Origin: Dolomedes plantarius
Taxonomy: Eukaryota > Arthropoda > Arachnida > Araneae > Dolomedidae
DNA: 64,000 nt
Direction of reading: 5' to 3'
NCBI GenBank assembly: GCA_907164885.2
Contig: OU015499.1
Span: 164,757,629-164,821,628, forward strand
Numbering within the stretch: the first letter of the stretch is position 1; each line of letters begins with the position of its first letter. Shown in pieces: positions 24,050 to 35,986 of this stretch. A program made the position numbers and the translations under genes. The notes under the pieces were generated by a model. It was not told the DNA's origin and did not search any database. It saw nothing but the letters and a program-made list of their open reading frames with translations.

Positions 24050-24409
24050 TTAGGCCGTTATATAATTCTCTAAGAGGCTGTCAACAACTTCAGTTCCCGT
24101 TGAAACTTCCTCATTAGGGTCACGTTTGACAAAATGATTACCCAATTTTTTGGCCAGTCTCAGACCTTCTTTTAATAAATCTGCATTTAGAACAGGATCA
24201 TTTTCTTCATTATCATTACGTTCTGTGGGATTCGGAGTCTTAAGGACAACCTCTAATATTTCCTCTTCGCTTAAGGCTTTATCGACTAATAATTCATCAA
24301 TATCTTCAAACGATAGATCATCGAATCCTTCTCCACCAATTGTGTGTGTCATTGTAATGATGTTGGGGTATGGTTCCAGAACATACGAACTTCCTAATTG
24401 CAGCTTCAT
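24050..24409 (-). pseudogene. Jerky/Tigger-like transposase C-terminal fragment
   Basis: The minus-strand frame reads an acidic segment (FEDIDELLVDKALSEEEILEVV) followed by LLKEGLRLAKKLGNHFVKRDPNEE. This is the pattern of the C-terminal tail of pogo/Tigger/Jerky-type transposases. The frame stops after ENYITA, but a shifted frame continues with LTKTQTQRLITEFVRKI and a further acidic tail to about 23860. No DDE core or CENP-B-type DNA-binding domain is present upstream. It is either a fragment of an old pogo-like element or the last exon of a domesticated relative. Confidence 0.5.
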
Positions 24410-24647
24410 TTTTCTTAATTGTTCTTATGGTAGCTTCATGTGTGATAGAATAAAAGAAGAAAATGTTTTTGCGGACTGAATTCTTGAATCAAAACAGAAC
24501 TGGATACACTACCGCTAAAAATATGCCACAAATTAAAAAAAAAAATTTCTTAGAATTTATGCCTAAAAAAAATAAAATTGTGAAATTGGATTGGACCGCT
24601 CGTGTTAAATCAAAATGACTTGTGTAAAAAGAGAATGAAAATTTATT

Positions 24648-26040
24648 TTGAATTCGTGTAAAAGAAAAGTTCGTGCAAAAACAGAATTAGTTGTACAAAG
24701 CACCTTGCATGCTCATGGTATAACGCTTCTCTGCAGATCATTGAAGGAAAATAGGGTAGAAAAATATCCACCAATCATTGAGCGGAAATTCTATCTTTGT
24801 CCAGAGGAAAATTTTAATAATGGATTATTACTAATAATAATTTTTTCCGAGATTGGAAAGAAGGAGTGGAGAAAAGTGGCAATATTCTTACATACAATTA
24901 ACCTTACAGCCACAGAAAAATTTTTATACTTCACATGTCATAGGTAAAGTGTTTTTTTTCTTCTTTGTTTCTTTTATAAATGTTTATTTTAGGATAGACA
25001 ATAATTCATTTTATTTATAGATCTGGAAATTTTTCATTTCAGTCTAAAAGAATGAGGAACCTTAAAGGAGTAGGGTCAAAGAAAATCAACACTTGTTGTC
25101 CATCATCAATGAATGTAAAAGCCAGTGAATCAGGCGTAAAAGTAAAATTTTGGAAGACCCATTTTGGCCATGCAAATGAAATTCGACATTTGTTTCTTTC
25201 GAGGAAAGAAAAATCAGAAATTGCTGGTGAGCTTTATAAATATTTCTAGGTGCCATGAGACTATTTATTATTATGGGGCTTTAATGAATTTGTTGGAAAC
25301 AGTTTAGTTTTAGAGTAATTATTATAAATTTTTTATTGATAAGTAAAGTAATAGTGACTATTAAAAAAATTTTGATTATCTTTACATAGTTTGTATGATT
25401 GAATGTTGAATGTAATCTCTCGAAAATTAACTATTCAAGGGATTAAATAATTGATTCCCAGATTTGTTTTTAATACAGTTTTACGTTATTCAAATGTAAA
25501 ATCGAGGAAATATCTCAAAAATTAAGTTGCAAGAAGAATTATAAATTTAAAATTTTTAAAACTGTTAATATTTTAATAAGATTAGAAATTTCTTTTAAGG
25601 TATTCTATATACTTATGGTGAAATGTATATACATCCAAAATTTCATATCTCTATGATAAAAAGTAAAAAATTTTAATGTCCACTGTTCCCTTAACTCAAA
25701 ATAATTGTATGTTTCAAATCCTCTTGCAGATAAATTGAAACTAGGTGTTTCGTTTCAAAGAATACTAGATGATGTAAGAGATTCTGTTGGCCAAAACGGA
25801 CTCCAGAGAATCCATCTTCTAAATTGCATGGACTTATATAATTTATCTCACCACATTCGAGTAATAGCCTGAAATTTAACTCGAATGATGCTGTGAGTGT
25901 AAAGATGTGGATCCATGATATGAGTGATTTGGAAGATGATTCACCAGTTGTGTTATATAAAGAGCAGGGAGTCAACCATAAAATTTTGAAAAATGAAGAT
26001 TTCTCTTTAGTCATAATGACTAAATTTCAACTGAAAATGT
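24648..26040 (+). pseudogene. Spliced gene resembling MULE-associated zinc-binding protein, partial
   Basis: Three exons join in frame through GT-AG introns. Exon 1 runs to 24943 and ends FLYFTCH plus AG, then GTAAAG. Exon 2 is 25021-25226, after TTTATAG and before GTGAGC. Exon 3 starts at 25730 after CTCTTGCAG. The joined product reads CHRSGNFSF, NLKGVGSKKINTCCPSSM, WKTHFGHANEIRHLFLS, then IADKLKLGVSFQRILDDVRD and IHLLNCMDLYN. This Cys/His-bearing pattern belongs to a family common in invertebrates, often linked to MULE-type transposase proteins; that link is from memory. A frameshift lies near 25860, after which the other frame continues (DDSPVVLYKEQG, NEDFSLVIMTKFQLKML) to about 26070. No downstream transposase domain is seen. 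The start codon is uncertain. Confidence 0.55.
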
Positions 26041-26070
26041 TAAAAATCTGGAGGGGGGAAAATATGCGTT

Positions 26071-26580
26071 GACAGCACTTGCGGCACTAATTCATATAAT
26101 TTTAGCCTTACAACGTTATTGGTTAATTTGTATCCATCAATTGTCTAACAGATTTAATTTTTAGAACTAACAGTATTAATAAGTTTATTCCCTTTCAGAT
26201 ATTCATGCAGTCCTATCGGCTGAAAGGAAGTATTGATTATGCGGTGGGCATGCATTCAAGCTATTGACTTCTGTGTGATGTAACAGATGCAATTTTTACA
26301 ATTAATAGTATTTATGAGTTTTTACCCTTTCAGATCTTTATCCAATGAGTATTGTCTGAAAGGAGCTAAAGATTGTTATGTGTCATTTGAATGTGCTATA
26401 TCTATTAACAGCTTTATGTATAATTTTATAGAAATTATTTTAATGATAAATGTTAATGTTTCTATTTTACCAGGGTGGTTGAAAAAGAAGGAACTGATTG
26501 ATGATATAATTTTCTTTCAAGTTCTAGTACTGGAAGTCCTGCTATAAATGTATGTTATACTTCTAATTTATATATATATA
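26071..26580. other. No gene recognised
   Basis: It contains two similar stretches around CCCTTTCAGATATTCATGCAG (26195) and CCTTTCAGATCTTTATCCAATG (26330), each followed by a CTGAAAGGA word. This is probably a small duplication. No domain is recognised. Confidence 0.3.
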
Positions 26581-28831
26581 CTAGCTGTACCCGGCCACGC
26601 GTTGCTGTGGCTAAGTCTGGTTAAATGGAAAAGAGAAAGCACGTTTCTAATATGTTTAATTTATAAAAGCTTTTACTCATTTAGCACTACCCAGGGGGCA
26701 CGTGTAGCTTAAAGGATGCTACGGACGTGTGTAACGTTACCCACCAACATATTTTATAGTTCAGTATTTAGTACTTGCTTGTTTTATGTAATATCTTGGC
26801 GAAAGAATTGTGTTCCCCTTCACCCGCTGCAATGGAAATAAAAAAAATATTTTTAAATATTTAATTTTACAATACTTGTGGGTATACAATATTTTTTGTT
26901 GTTCCATTGTCTGTGCAGATATATAGATTGTCTGGTTTTCTGACTCTAGAACACGCAACATATAATTGTCCATGTGAGAAACAATCCGTGTCTAAATCTA
27001 ACCCGCACAATTGTAAAGATTGGCCCTGATCTTTATTGATGGTGATTGCAAACGCCAATCGAATTGGGAATTGCAATCTCTTAAATTTAAATGGCATATC
27101 CTTTGGAATCATGGGAATGCGACGAATGAGGACATCTTCACATTTGAATGGTCCTGTCAAGATCGTTCCTTCTACGGTGTTGCTCAGTAATTTTTTTACT
27201 GCAAGCCGCGTGCCGTTTCAAAGCTTTGGTTGGTTGATATTTCGCAACATTATAATTGGCAAGCCGATTTTCAATTGCAGTACGTGCGGTGGCATCCTTG
27301 GCAGATCGAGTGAATTCAAAAATTCTGTTGGATAATGAACCGCTTCATCTGCTTCCACAACAGTTTCGACGGACTTGTATGTCACTGCCTCGCTTTGAAT
27401 GTTATACTGAATGATATTGTTAAGTTCGTAGACGTCTTTGTTCATGGCGGCAAGAATAGCTCCTTTCACTCATCCAATTATGATTCTTATAATTGGTTTG
27501 AATATTGGGAAATACTTTTTCAACCAATTCTTCTTCTGACGATACTAAATTGCAGAAGTTATGAGGCAATGAAATTCGTCCTGATGTCAGATCAACTGGC
27601 ACCTTTCCGTTCCCAATTTCAAGCAATTGATGTGAGAATAACTCAGCTGATCGATCGTTTTGCAGATGGACACGCGTATTTGTAGATAATTTCAACGTCT
27701 TTACATGTCGACACAAAGCAGAGTATTTCAGGCAAGCATTTATTTCGTCCACTGGTGTCGATCGAGGAATTATAGGTAACGTTTGTCTGAAATCTCCTGC
27801 AAGCAATATTAATGCGTTCCCAAATGCTCTGATGTTTCCACGCAAAGCTGGCAATTATCGATCAAGAGCCTAGAGTGATTTTTTGTGTGCCATTGTACAT
27901 TCGTCCCAAACAATAAGTTTGCCTTTCTGCAATACTTTTCCCATGCCGGATGCTTTGGAAATGTTGAACGTGGGAGTTTCAATGACTTGCATGTTCAATG
28001 TCAATTTCAAAGCGGAATGTGCAGTTCTTCCACCTGGTAGCAATGTTGCAGCTATTCCGGACGACGCAAGAGCTTAGGCTATGTCATTTTAGGATCGAAT
28101 TGCTGCCAGAATCTAATAAGGAACGTTTTACCAGTTCCTCCTGGCGCATCTAAGAAGAATATTTCTCCAACTCCATTATTGACAGTTTGCATTATTTGAT
28201 CGTAAATGCCTTTTTGCTCAAGCGTTAGCTTAGGAATATTTGATTGCACATACGACAAAAAATCACCCGTGTTGTAATTTTGTTCACGACGCAATTCTAC
28301 ATCGAACGAAGCAACAGCAGATCGATTCGGCGATGGCATTCCCAATTGATTGAGAACTTTGTTTGCGATTTCTAAGCACAAATCTTCAATTATTATCAAC
28401 GCTTCGTTGTAGATTTCTGCTATGAAATCCATGTTCATATTTGAATTTTCCTCGTGTATTCGACGGAAAATATCTTCAGCCATGTGCGTTCTCTTATCTC
28501 TTCAATTGTCTTTTATTGTCTAGAACGATCCCTACGTACTTTATGAACTGTGGGGACTGCTGATAGTGGGGTCCCACCCCACCGTGACAAATTTCTGTTC
28601 TGACGGGGAAGGGAAATACATTTCTCGTTTGCCGTAAAATATTTAGTAGAGCGTGTGTTTCAAAAAAGCATGTTTATACCTGTCGCAGGTGTGGCATCTA
28701 TATAATAGGTATATCAAAACACTCACGTATTCGAATGCAACGTTGTGTTAAAATTTCAAAGAAATCGGGGAAGAACTTTCGGAGATTTGAGATTTTGAAC
28801 AAACGAACATTTACATTTTTATTTATATAGA
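26581..28831 (-). mobile_element. Helitron Hel-2, helicase-only deletion derivative
   Basis: On the minus strand it starts with TCTATATAAATAAAAATG at 28831 and ends with GGCCGGGTACAGCTAG at 26581. The flanking bases are A and T, as Helitrons require. A hairpin (GCCAC...GTGGC) lies just before the 3' end. At 2.25 kb it is far shorter than an autonomous Helitron. It keeps the 3' half of the RepHel gene and has lost the Rep nuclease and the start of the helicase. Confidence 0.85.
26870..28483 (-). pseudogene. Helitron PIF1-type helicase, 5'-deleted and frameshifted
   Basis: Minus-strand frames read in order the helicase motifs of Helitron RepHel proteins. There is a lead-in (MAEDIFRRIHEENSN), Walker A LDAPGGTGKTF near 28125-28145, then SSGIAATLLPGGRTAHSA, Walker B-type VWDECTMAH near 27890, then AGDFRQTLPIIPR near 27790. 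The C-terminal part includes GLPIIMLRNINQP and AFAITINKDQGQSLQ with YVACSRVR. Frame breaks occur near 28080, 27860, 27460 and 27200. The product of an intact gene unwinds DNA during rolling-circle transposition. This copy lacks Rep and cannot encode a working enzyme. Confidence 0.85.
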
Positions 28832-29650
28832 TATATAATATTGATTCATAAGAATAACTTTTTTTCGTTATTAGAAGTAATTCACATGTACCTAAGATGG
28901 AAGTGAAAGGGATTTTGTAATCATCTAACTAAACTTAAGTAAAAATAATTTATTTATTTTTCTTTTTTAAGGCATCTGATCATTGCTGAAAGTGATTGTT
29001 TTGTCATTGAAATCGTTTTTCTCCCCCATTATATGTTCAGTTTAATTTCTGTGAACGTATTCATTAATAATGTTGAATTAAAAAAATAAGGTTCCATAGC
29101 ATCTTGAGAATAATAATTATTAGCTATGTGTTTCAACTTTTGTCCTTAGTAGTTCACCGTGAAATAAAATAAAAGTTACTTTTGCTGCTGCCTGTTATGA
29201 AGCTTAAATATTTTCCATCTGTATTAATATGTAAGTATATGTATTTCTATTTACTGCTTTAAATGGTTTAATTAACAGATTGTTCATTATAATGTGTGTC
29301 AAACAAGAAAAATATATTCACAGGTGTGACATGTTTTTATGAAAGCTCTTTCTCAAAATATAATTTTAAATTAGTATTTGTAGTTATTGTTTACTGTTTA
29401 ATCACTAGGTTAAAATAATGTGTTTTATATGAATATTCAGAGAATGATCAATTTTCTGACTAAAGTTGTCTAAATGATTAGTGTATTAAGCTAAATGAGT
29501 ACTTGCTCAGTGCTGCTGTAAAATTAAAAAGCAGTGTCTGATCAGTGGACTTTTTTGGCTAGCAGATTTTAACAAATAAACTTGAAAACCTATTGGAGTA
29601 TGTTACTTTTTACTTAATCACTGTCATATTTTCCCTTTGAAATTATTCAT
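28832..29650. other. No gene recognised
   Basis: AT-rich DNA, frequent stops, no transposon ends recognised. Confidence 0.4.
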
Positions 29651-29654
29651 ATAT

Positions 29655-29845
29655 CTTGCAAATAATTGCATATATTGACCGTTGTATTTAATTTGAATAT
29701 TTTCCTTTACATTATTTTGTCTATAAAAATATACATTAAGATTTTTTTATAAATATATATACATATTTTTTGGCATTAATTGTATACATTGACAGTTGTA
29801 TTTAATTTGAATGTACTCCGTAGCAAAACACGGGTACTCAGCTAG
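29655..29845 (+). mobile_element. Helitron Hel-1 copy c (3' end only)
   Basis: The 3' end reads CTCCGTAGCAAAACACGGG then ACTCAGCTAG before T. The sequence upstream contains two partial repeats of the sub-terminal motif CATTGACCGTTGTATTTAAT. Confidence 0.55.
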
Positions 29846-29862
29846 TGGGAAATATATCTTTA

Positions 29863-29939
29863 CTAGCTGAAAACCCGCGCTTCGCTACGGAGTACATTAA
29901 AATTAAATACAACGGTCAATGTATGCAATTAATGCCAAA

Positions 29940-29970
<31 letters not shown>

Positions 29971-30002
29971 ATAAATGCGACGATCAATGTATACAATTGA
30001 TG

Positions 30003-30041
<39 letters not shown>

Positions 30042-30579
30042 TATAAAAAAATCGTAAGGGATATTTATTTTTTTTGGATAATATCCAATTGTCTGCTGCA
30101 TTAGAAAGAAAAAGAATATCATTTTTGTCTATTTAGTTGCTATGCACGTGACGATAAATTTATTGAAAGTACCAGAAAAAGAAATCACGTGATCAGCATT
30201 TAATAAATTAAATTCTAAAAATTAATCTTTAAAAATTCACCAAAAATCAGAAAATGGAGGTAAAAATTCGAAAAAAATTTCATTTTGAAGGAATTTTTAT
30301 GATCTTTCTCGTGATATAAATTTTATAACCCTCAATGTATTATTTTAAATGCAAACGTAAAAAAAGTTTAAAAAACAGCTTAAAAATTTAATTTAAAAAA
30401 ATCTAAGAAGTATTTTTGAAAAATCTTTCTTAGTGCACCCCTACACTATTAGAAGAATCGCCATGCAAAATTTCAGCCCTTTAGGTCCAGCGGTTTGGTC
30501 TGTGCGTTGTATGTCAGTCAGTCAGTGAATGAAGGAATGAATGAATGAGTCAGTTACGGAACTGTTTTATATATATAGA
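29863..30579 (-). mobile_element. Helitron Hel-1 copy d, both ends present
   Basis: On the minus strand it starts TCTATATATATAAAACAG at 30579 and ends GCGGGTTTTCAGCTAG at 29863, with A and T flanks. The sub-terminal hairpin is CCGTAGCGAAGCGCGG. It has no coding capacity, so it needs a helicase supplied by another element. The 5' end is preceded by repeated TCAGTCAG and GAATGAAT words. Confidence 0.75.
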
Positions 30580-31327
30580 TAGATAACTAGCTGAAAACCC
30601 GCGCTTCGCTACGGAGTACATTCAAATTAAATACAACGGTCAATGTATGCAATTAATGCCAAAAAAATAAATATATATATCTAATATATAAAAATGAATG
30701 TTTGTATCTCTGTAATTGTATAGAAATCCACAGTTTAGGAGCAACGATCGTGAAATTTTACATACAGGCGTCTTTAAAAACAGCCGAGGGTCTGAAGAAC
30801 TTCAAAAATCGAAATTAATTACCGTTGATTTTTAATTAATAAAAAACCAAAAATTTTGAAACTAAATGTAAGATGTTACACTTTGTGGAATCACCACTCT
30901 GAATATGGCGTCCACGTTAGGCTTAGCTGGCAAACAGCGAGCGAAAAGATAAAAATAAATAAAATCAAAAAGTTTCAAGTTATATATTAAACCAGAATAA
31001 TAAATGAAAATAATAATCTTTCAAGTCAGATTTTATACTCTAAAATAAATCGGATCCAACGGCATATTGACACTATCACACGCGATGGAAAATTCGAATC
31101 AACCACGCTAAGTGTCACAAGATCATTTTTAATCGCTACTGCAACCCCCTCGCTTATGTCTTTGTGTCTATTGAAGAGTTAAAGACTAAGCTTCTATCCT
31201 GCTAACTTATTTCTAACTTAAAACTCCTCTTACTCCATAAATACATGTATATTCACCAACCCATAGCAACTTTCCAGTAATTTTAATACAAATATTCTCC
31301 TATTTACACAATACACCAGCATGTTAT

Positions 31328-31395
31328 TGTGGCGCATTCGGTAAGAGCGTTAATTTACTATACAACATGACGCGGGTTCGAATACGGATCGTACA
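31328..31395 (+). repeat. tRNA-like block with A and B boxes
   Basis: TGGCGCATTCGGTAAGAGCG resembles an A box with its D-arm, and GGGTTCGAATAC about 35 bases on resembles a B box. The acceptor stem does not pair well, so it is not a functional tRNA. It is best read as a tRNA-derived SINE head or tRNA pseudogene captured inside Helitron Hel-4. Confidence 0.45.
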
Positions 31396-32279
31396 GATTT
31401 TGCTAAACCTGTATTTTCAGCTTTTTTATGGAGGCTTTTTTGTTTCAGCTTTTATTTTATTATTTTTTAAATTATTATCATTATTATTTTTATTTATTAT
31501 TTTTTTTAATTATTTTTATTTTATTTTATTATTTTTAAAAATTATTATTTTTATTTTATTTTATTTTTCATATTATTAATGTGTATAACATTTCGTATAC
31601 TTTTTTTTCTATGTTATTTATACTGTGTTTATTTTTTTAATGAATTTTGGTAGGTTTATTATAAATTTATGTATTTTATGTTTTACTTTTCAGGAATTTT
31701 TGCTCCAATGATAAAGGCTAAATCTTTTCTATGTTATTTATACTGTATTTAGTTTTTAAATTGATTTTGGTTAACAAACATTCGACAATTTGACATTTTT
31801 ACTTTTCAGCTTTACTTTCCTAAAGACAATTTGACATTTTTCCTTTTCAGCTTTTAGTGGTTTATTATAAATGTATATATTTTATGCTTTACTTTTCAGG
31901 GTTTTTTTGCTCCAATGATGAAAAGCTAAATCTAGCTGAATTCTGAAGATATTATTGTAAATTTATGGTTTTTTATGTTGGGTTTTCTTTTTATTCATGT
32001 GTATAACATTTCACATGCTTTTTATTCTATGATATTTATACTGTGTTTAGTTTTTAAATTGATTTTGGTTAACAAACATTCTTAAAATCCCGGGCAACGC
32101 CGGATAAATTATCACCTGTGTAGGTTGATAATTTATAAATTTTAAAACTGTTACCACATGTATATTTACAGATCCACAAGAACTTTCCAATATTTTTAAT
32201 TAATAAATAACCAACAACTCTCGATTCACAAGCGTACAGTAGATGGCGCCACTATTTTAATTTTTTGTGTGTCTATTTC

Positions 32280-33297
32280 GCTGTTATGTGACGATAAATT
32301 TATTTAAAGTACCAGATAAAGAAATCACATGATCAGCGTTTAATAAATTAAATTGTAAAAATTAATCTTTAAAAATTCACCAAAAATTAGAAAATGGAGG
32401 TAAAGATGCGAAAAGAATTTCATTTTAAAGGAATTTTTATGATCTTTTTCGTGATATAAATTTTACAACCCTCAAATTATTATTTTAAATGCAAACTTGA
32501 AAAAAGTTACAAAAACAGATTAAAAATTTAATTTAAAAAAATCTAAGAAGAATTTTTAAAAAATCTTTCTTAGTGCACCCCTACATTATAAGAAGAATCG
32601 CCATGCAAAATTTCAGTCCTTTAGGCTATGTACACATGAGAGCGTTGCAACGCGCGCTCTGGGGCAGTTGACTACTGTTTTTTGACAGGCATATTTCTAT
32701 TTTTTTACAAAGTGCAGAATAAATAAGATATATATGAAATACATGAATTTTTCAAAATGAACTTATGCGAAATTTTCAAATGTTATTATTTTTAAATTTT
32801 TTTAAACATTTGAATTAAAATAAGGGAGTTTGATGTTACATGAAAGATACGCAACTTCGTGCCCAATATGCTAATGTATATTTTTTATTTTATGATTTGT
32901 ATTTTATTATTTTTCTGATATAGAACCACAATAATACATTCCCTGAGTACATTATAAATTTACATTTCTTTAAATTTTCTCTCCCCTTTCTATCTACAGA
33001 TGATATTTTTTGAATGTAATATTTTTTGAATGTTTTTCGTGATATAAATTTTACAACCCTCAAATTATTATTTTAAATGCAAACTTGAAAAAAGTTACAA
33101 AAACAGATTAAAAATTTAATTTAAAAAAATCTAAGAAGAATTTTTCAAAAATCTTTCTTAGTGCACCCCTACATTATAAGAAGAATCGCCATGCAAAATT
33201 TCAGTCCTTTAGGTTCAACGGTTTGGTCTGTACTTTGTATGTCAGTCAGTCAATCAGTCAGTTAGTCAGTTACGGAACTGTTTTATATATATATAGA
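32280..33297 (-). repeat. Hel-1 fragment with internal direct duplication
   Basis: Sequence typical of Hel-1 runs from 32280 to about 32634 and again from about 33031 to the TCTATATATATAAAAC end at 33297. The stretch 32451-32634 is repeated nearly base for base at 33035-33213. Between them is unrelated DNA beginning CTATGTACACATGAGAGCG. It is nested inside Hel-4. Confidence 0.6.
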
Positions 33298-35039
33298 TTT
33301 TTATTACTATCTCTATATCGTAACGTTAACTTCATGCGCACACATTATTTTTAACTGGCATTCAATTGGCTGTTAAAACTTTATATTTACATCCTATTTA
33401 AAAGAAGTAGGGTGTAAATTGTAGGGTGGAAAGTTGGTAAAATTAAAATTTTGTGCAATGTATTTTAATTTCTCGATTAAAAGTAGTTTTTTTCTAAAAA
33501 TCAATTTATTTCGCTTGAAAAGCTAAATATTTTATGCACGCGGTTTATATTATTATTACTATCTTTATATCGTAACGTTAACTTCATGCGCGAGCATTAT
33601 TTTCTTATGCTTTTTTTATTATTATCATCTTTATAATAGCTTTATTTTCATATGGTTTTAAGCAACTATCGTTGTTATTCATATTATGTTGGTTTTTTAT
33701 TAATTAAAAATTAAGGGTAATTAATTTCGATTCCGGAAGTTCTTATCTTTATTTTCATATGCTTTTTCATTTACGAATTATTCAAATGTTGGTTAAAAAA
33801 CTTTTGCGCAATTTATATATTTGTGTGTGTTTAATTATTGAAATTAATAAATTTATATTTCTGGAGAGGATGTTTCAGATTTTAGTGGTACTATGATGAA
33901 AGGCTGAATATACCAAAATTCTGAGGAGTTTATTATGGAGAGAAAAGGAATTTAATATGTAGAGGATGTTTATAGGAGTTAAATGTGGAGAGGAGTTGAA
34001 TGGTTTGCAGCCCTCAATCAAACACTTCATTTTTTTAAGAGGCAACGCTGCAGTCATATCATTGTTCTATTGGAAATTTCTGCTGAACCTGTAATTGCAG
34101 CTTTTTTTTACCCCAATGATGAAAGGCTAATTCTAGCTGAATTCTGAGGAGTTTATTATAAATTTATATATTTATAGATTTCACAAGGTTTTTTTTCTAT
34201 GTTATTTATACTGTGCTTAGTTTTAAATTAATTTTGGTTAACAAACATTAGAGAATTTGACATTTTTACTTTTCAGATTTTAGTATTAAAATGATGAAAG
34301 GCTGAAATTCTGAGACGTGTATAACATTTCACATATATTTTTTATGTTATTTATACTGTGTTAATTTTTAAATTGATTTTGGTTAACAACAAACATTCTT
34401 AAAATCCCGGGCATCGTCGGGTACTTCAGCTAGTTTATAATAAATGCGACGATCAATGTATACAATTCATGTAAAATAAATATATATATATATTTATAAA
34501 AAAATCGTAAGGGATATTTATTTTTTTTTAATAATATCCAATCGTCTGCTGCATTAGAAAGAAAAAAAATATTTTTTTGTCTATTTAGTTGTTATGCACG
34601 TGACGATAAATTTATTTAAATTATCAGAAAAAGAAATCACGTGATCAACATTTAATAAATTAAATTCTAAAAATCAATCTTTAAAAATTCACCAAAAATC
34701 AGAAAATGGAGGTAAAGATTCGAAAAAGATCTCATTTTGAAGGAATTTTTATGGTCTTTCTCGTGATATAAATTTTATAACCCTCAATGTATTATTTTAA
34801 ATGCAAACGTAAAAAAAGTTTAAAAAACAGCTCAAAAATTTAATTTTAAAAAAATCTAAGAAGAATTTTTGAAAAATCTTTCTTAGTGCACCCCTACACT
34901 ATTAGAAGAATCGCCATGCAAAATTTCAGCCCTTTAGGTCCAGCGGTTTGGTCTATGCGTTGTATGTCAGTCAGTCAGTGAATGAATGAATGAATGAGTT
35001 AGTTACGGAACTGTTTTATATATATAGATATTACTGTTT

Positions 35040-35877
35040 AGAGCAGGCCTGCACAACTGGAAATTTGATGAGGGCCATATAACTTTATGGAAAGCTGCTG
35101 TGGGCCGCAAGAAAATAGGATTAATGAGAAAACAAAAATTATTTGTTCTAACAAATAAATTATTGGTTATTTTTAGAATTTAATAAATATTAATATCCAT
35201 TGTTTATATACTCTTTTCGTACTATTATAAATCTAAAAATAATCTGTATTTTGCATGTGATTCAGCAGATTACTTGTTTTAACGTTATCACTAGGGCCTT
35301 TTTAAACTTTTTTATATATTCTATTCCTAAGTAATTGATTGCTGCTTAGTATATGTTAAATTTTAAATCACAGTTCATTCTAAAAAAATTATTTTTGAAT
35401 CCTGTATACTGCAAAAAGGACAGAAAAGAATATGCGATTTTTAATTCATATTCTATTTATAAAAAGTTCTCATCAGTGAAATAAATAATGCATCAACCAT
35501 GAAACAGTAAATATGAGGCCACGTACTTTCCGTAAACCAGTCCCGAAATCCTTGGGTGCGTTGATTCCACACTTCGATAGGATAGTCCAAAAACCGTATA
35601 AGTTCGTCGATAGCTCGAGCATAGGGTCGAAGCTAGGGTTTTCGATTTTGAGAAACTTTTTATAAACCCGGGTTTCGGGTTTGACAGGTTTTTTTAATTT
35701 AAAACCCAGGTTTTCCCGGGATTATTTCGTTGGTTCCAGGGGGTCAATAGCAAAGAACTAAAATAATAAATAATTTATTAGAAGCATTTAATTCATTTCA
35801 GAATTTCAAATATAAAAAATAACAGTAAATAATTTTAATGTTAATAAACATATACATATATGTATGCCATAAATAAA
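35040..35877. other. No gene; hAT-like end fragments
   Basis: CAGGCCTGCACAACTGG with GGGCCGCAAG behind it (35045-35110) resembles a hAT MITE terminus. AGGGTTTTCGATTTTGAG with CCCGGGTTTCGGG (35636-35720) resembles another. Neither has a partner. Confidence 0.3.
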
Positions 35878-35977
35878 AGTGGTACAAATATCTCATTTTT
35901 TATAAAACTGCCTTACAACCATCATTGCACTCAACGTATCATCATTGAGTTGGCTTCTGAGTTTATTAGAAAAGAGA

Positions 35978-35986
35978 CCCATTACA
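35978..35986. repeat. 9-bp target-site duplication, left copy
   Basis: CCCATTACA lies immediately before the element. The same word lies at 40689-40697 and occurs once in the empty site at about 508-516. Confidence 0.85.

Larger units (their letters stand above)
30680..34433 (+). mobile_element. Helitron Hel-4 inserted in Hel-1 copy e
   Basis: It starts TCTAATATATAAAAATGAATG after A at 30679 and ends CATCGTCGGGTACTTCAGCTAG before T at 34434, with the short palindrome CCCG...CGGG before the end. It carries a tRNA-like block (31328-31395), a T-rich tract (31400-31600), and several copies of a unit around TTTCAGG, TTTTTTTGCTCCAATGATGA and GGCTAA (about 31690, 31895 and 34100, with diverged ones near 33885 and 34275). 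It also carries a nested Hel-1 fragment (32280-33297). A second 3'-end-like word (CCCGGGCAACGCCGG) lies at 32088. It has no coding capacity. Confidence 0.7.
30587..35028 (-). mobile_element. Helitron Hel-1 copy e, interrupted
   Basis: The 3' end part (30587-30679, hairpin and CTAG) and the rest (34434-35028, ending at the TCTATATATATAAAAC start) belong to one copy. They are separated by Hel-4. Joining 30679 to 34434 reproduces the sequence order seen in copy d. Confidence 0.75.

Noticed and set aside
31367..31579. Hydrophobic plus-strand frame resembling a membrane protein
   Set aside because: It is a translation of a T-rich low-complexity tract inside Hel-4.
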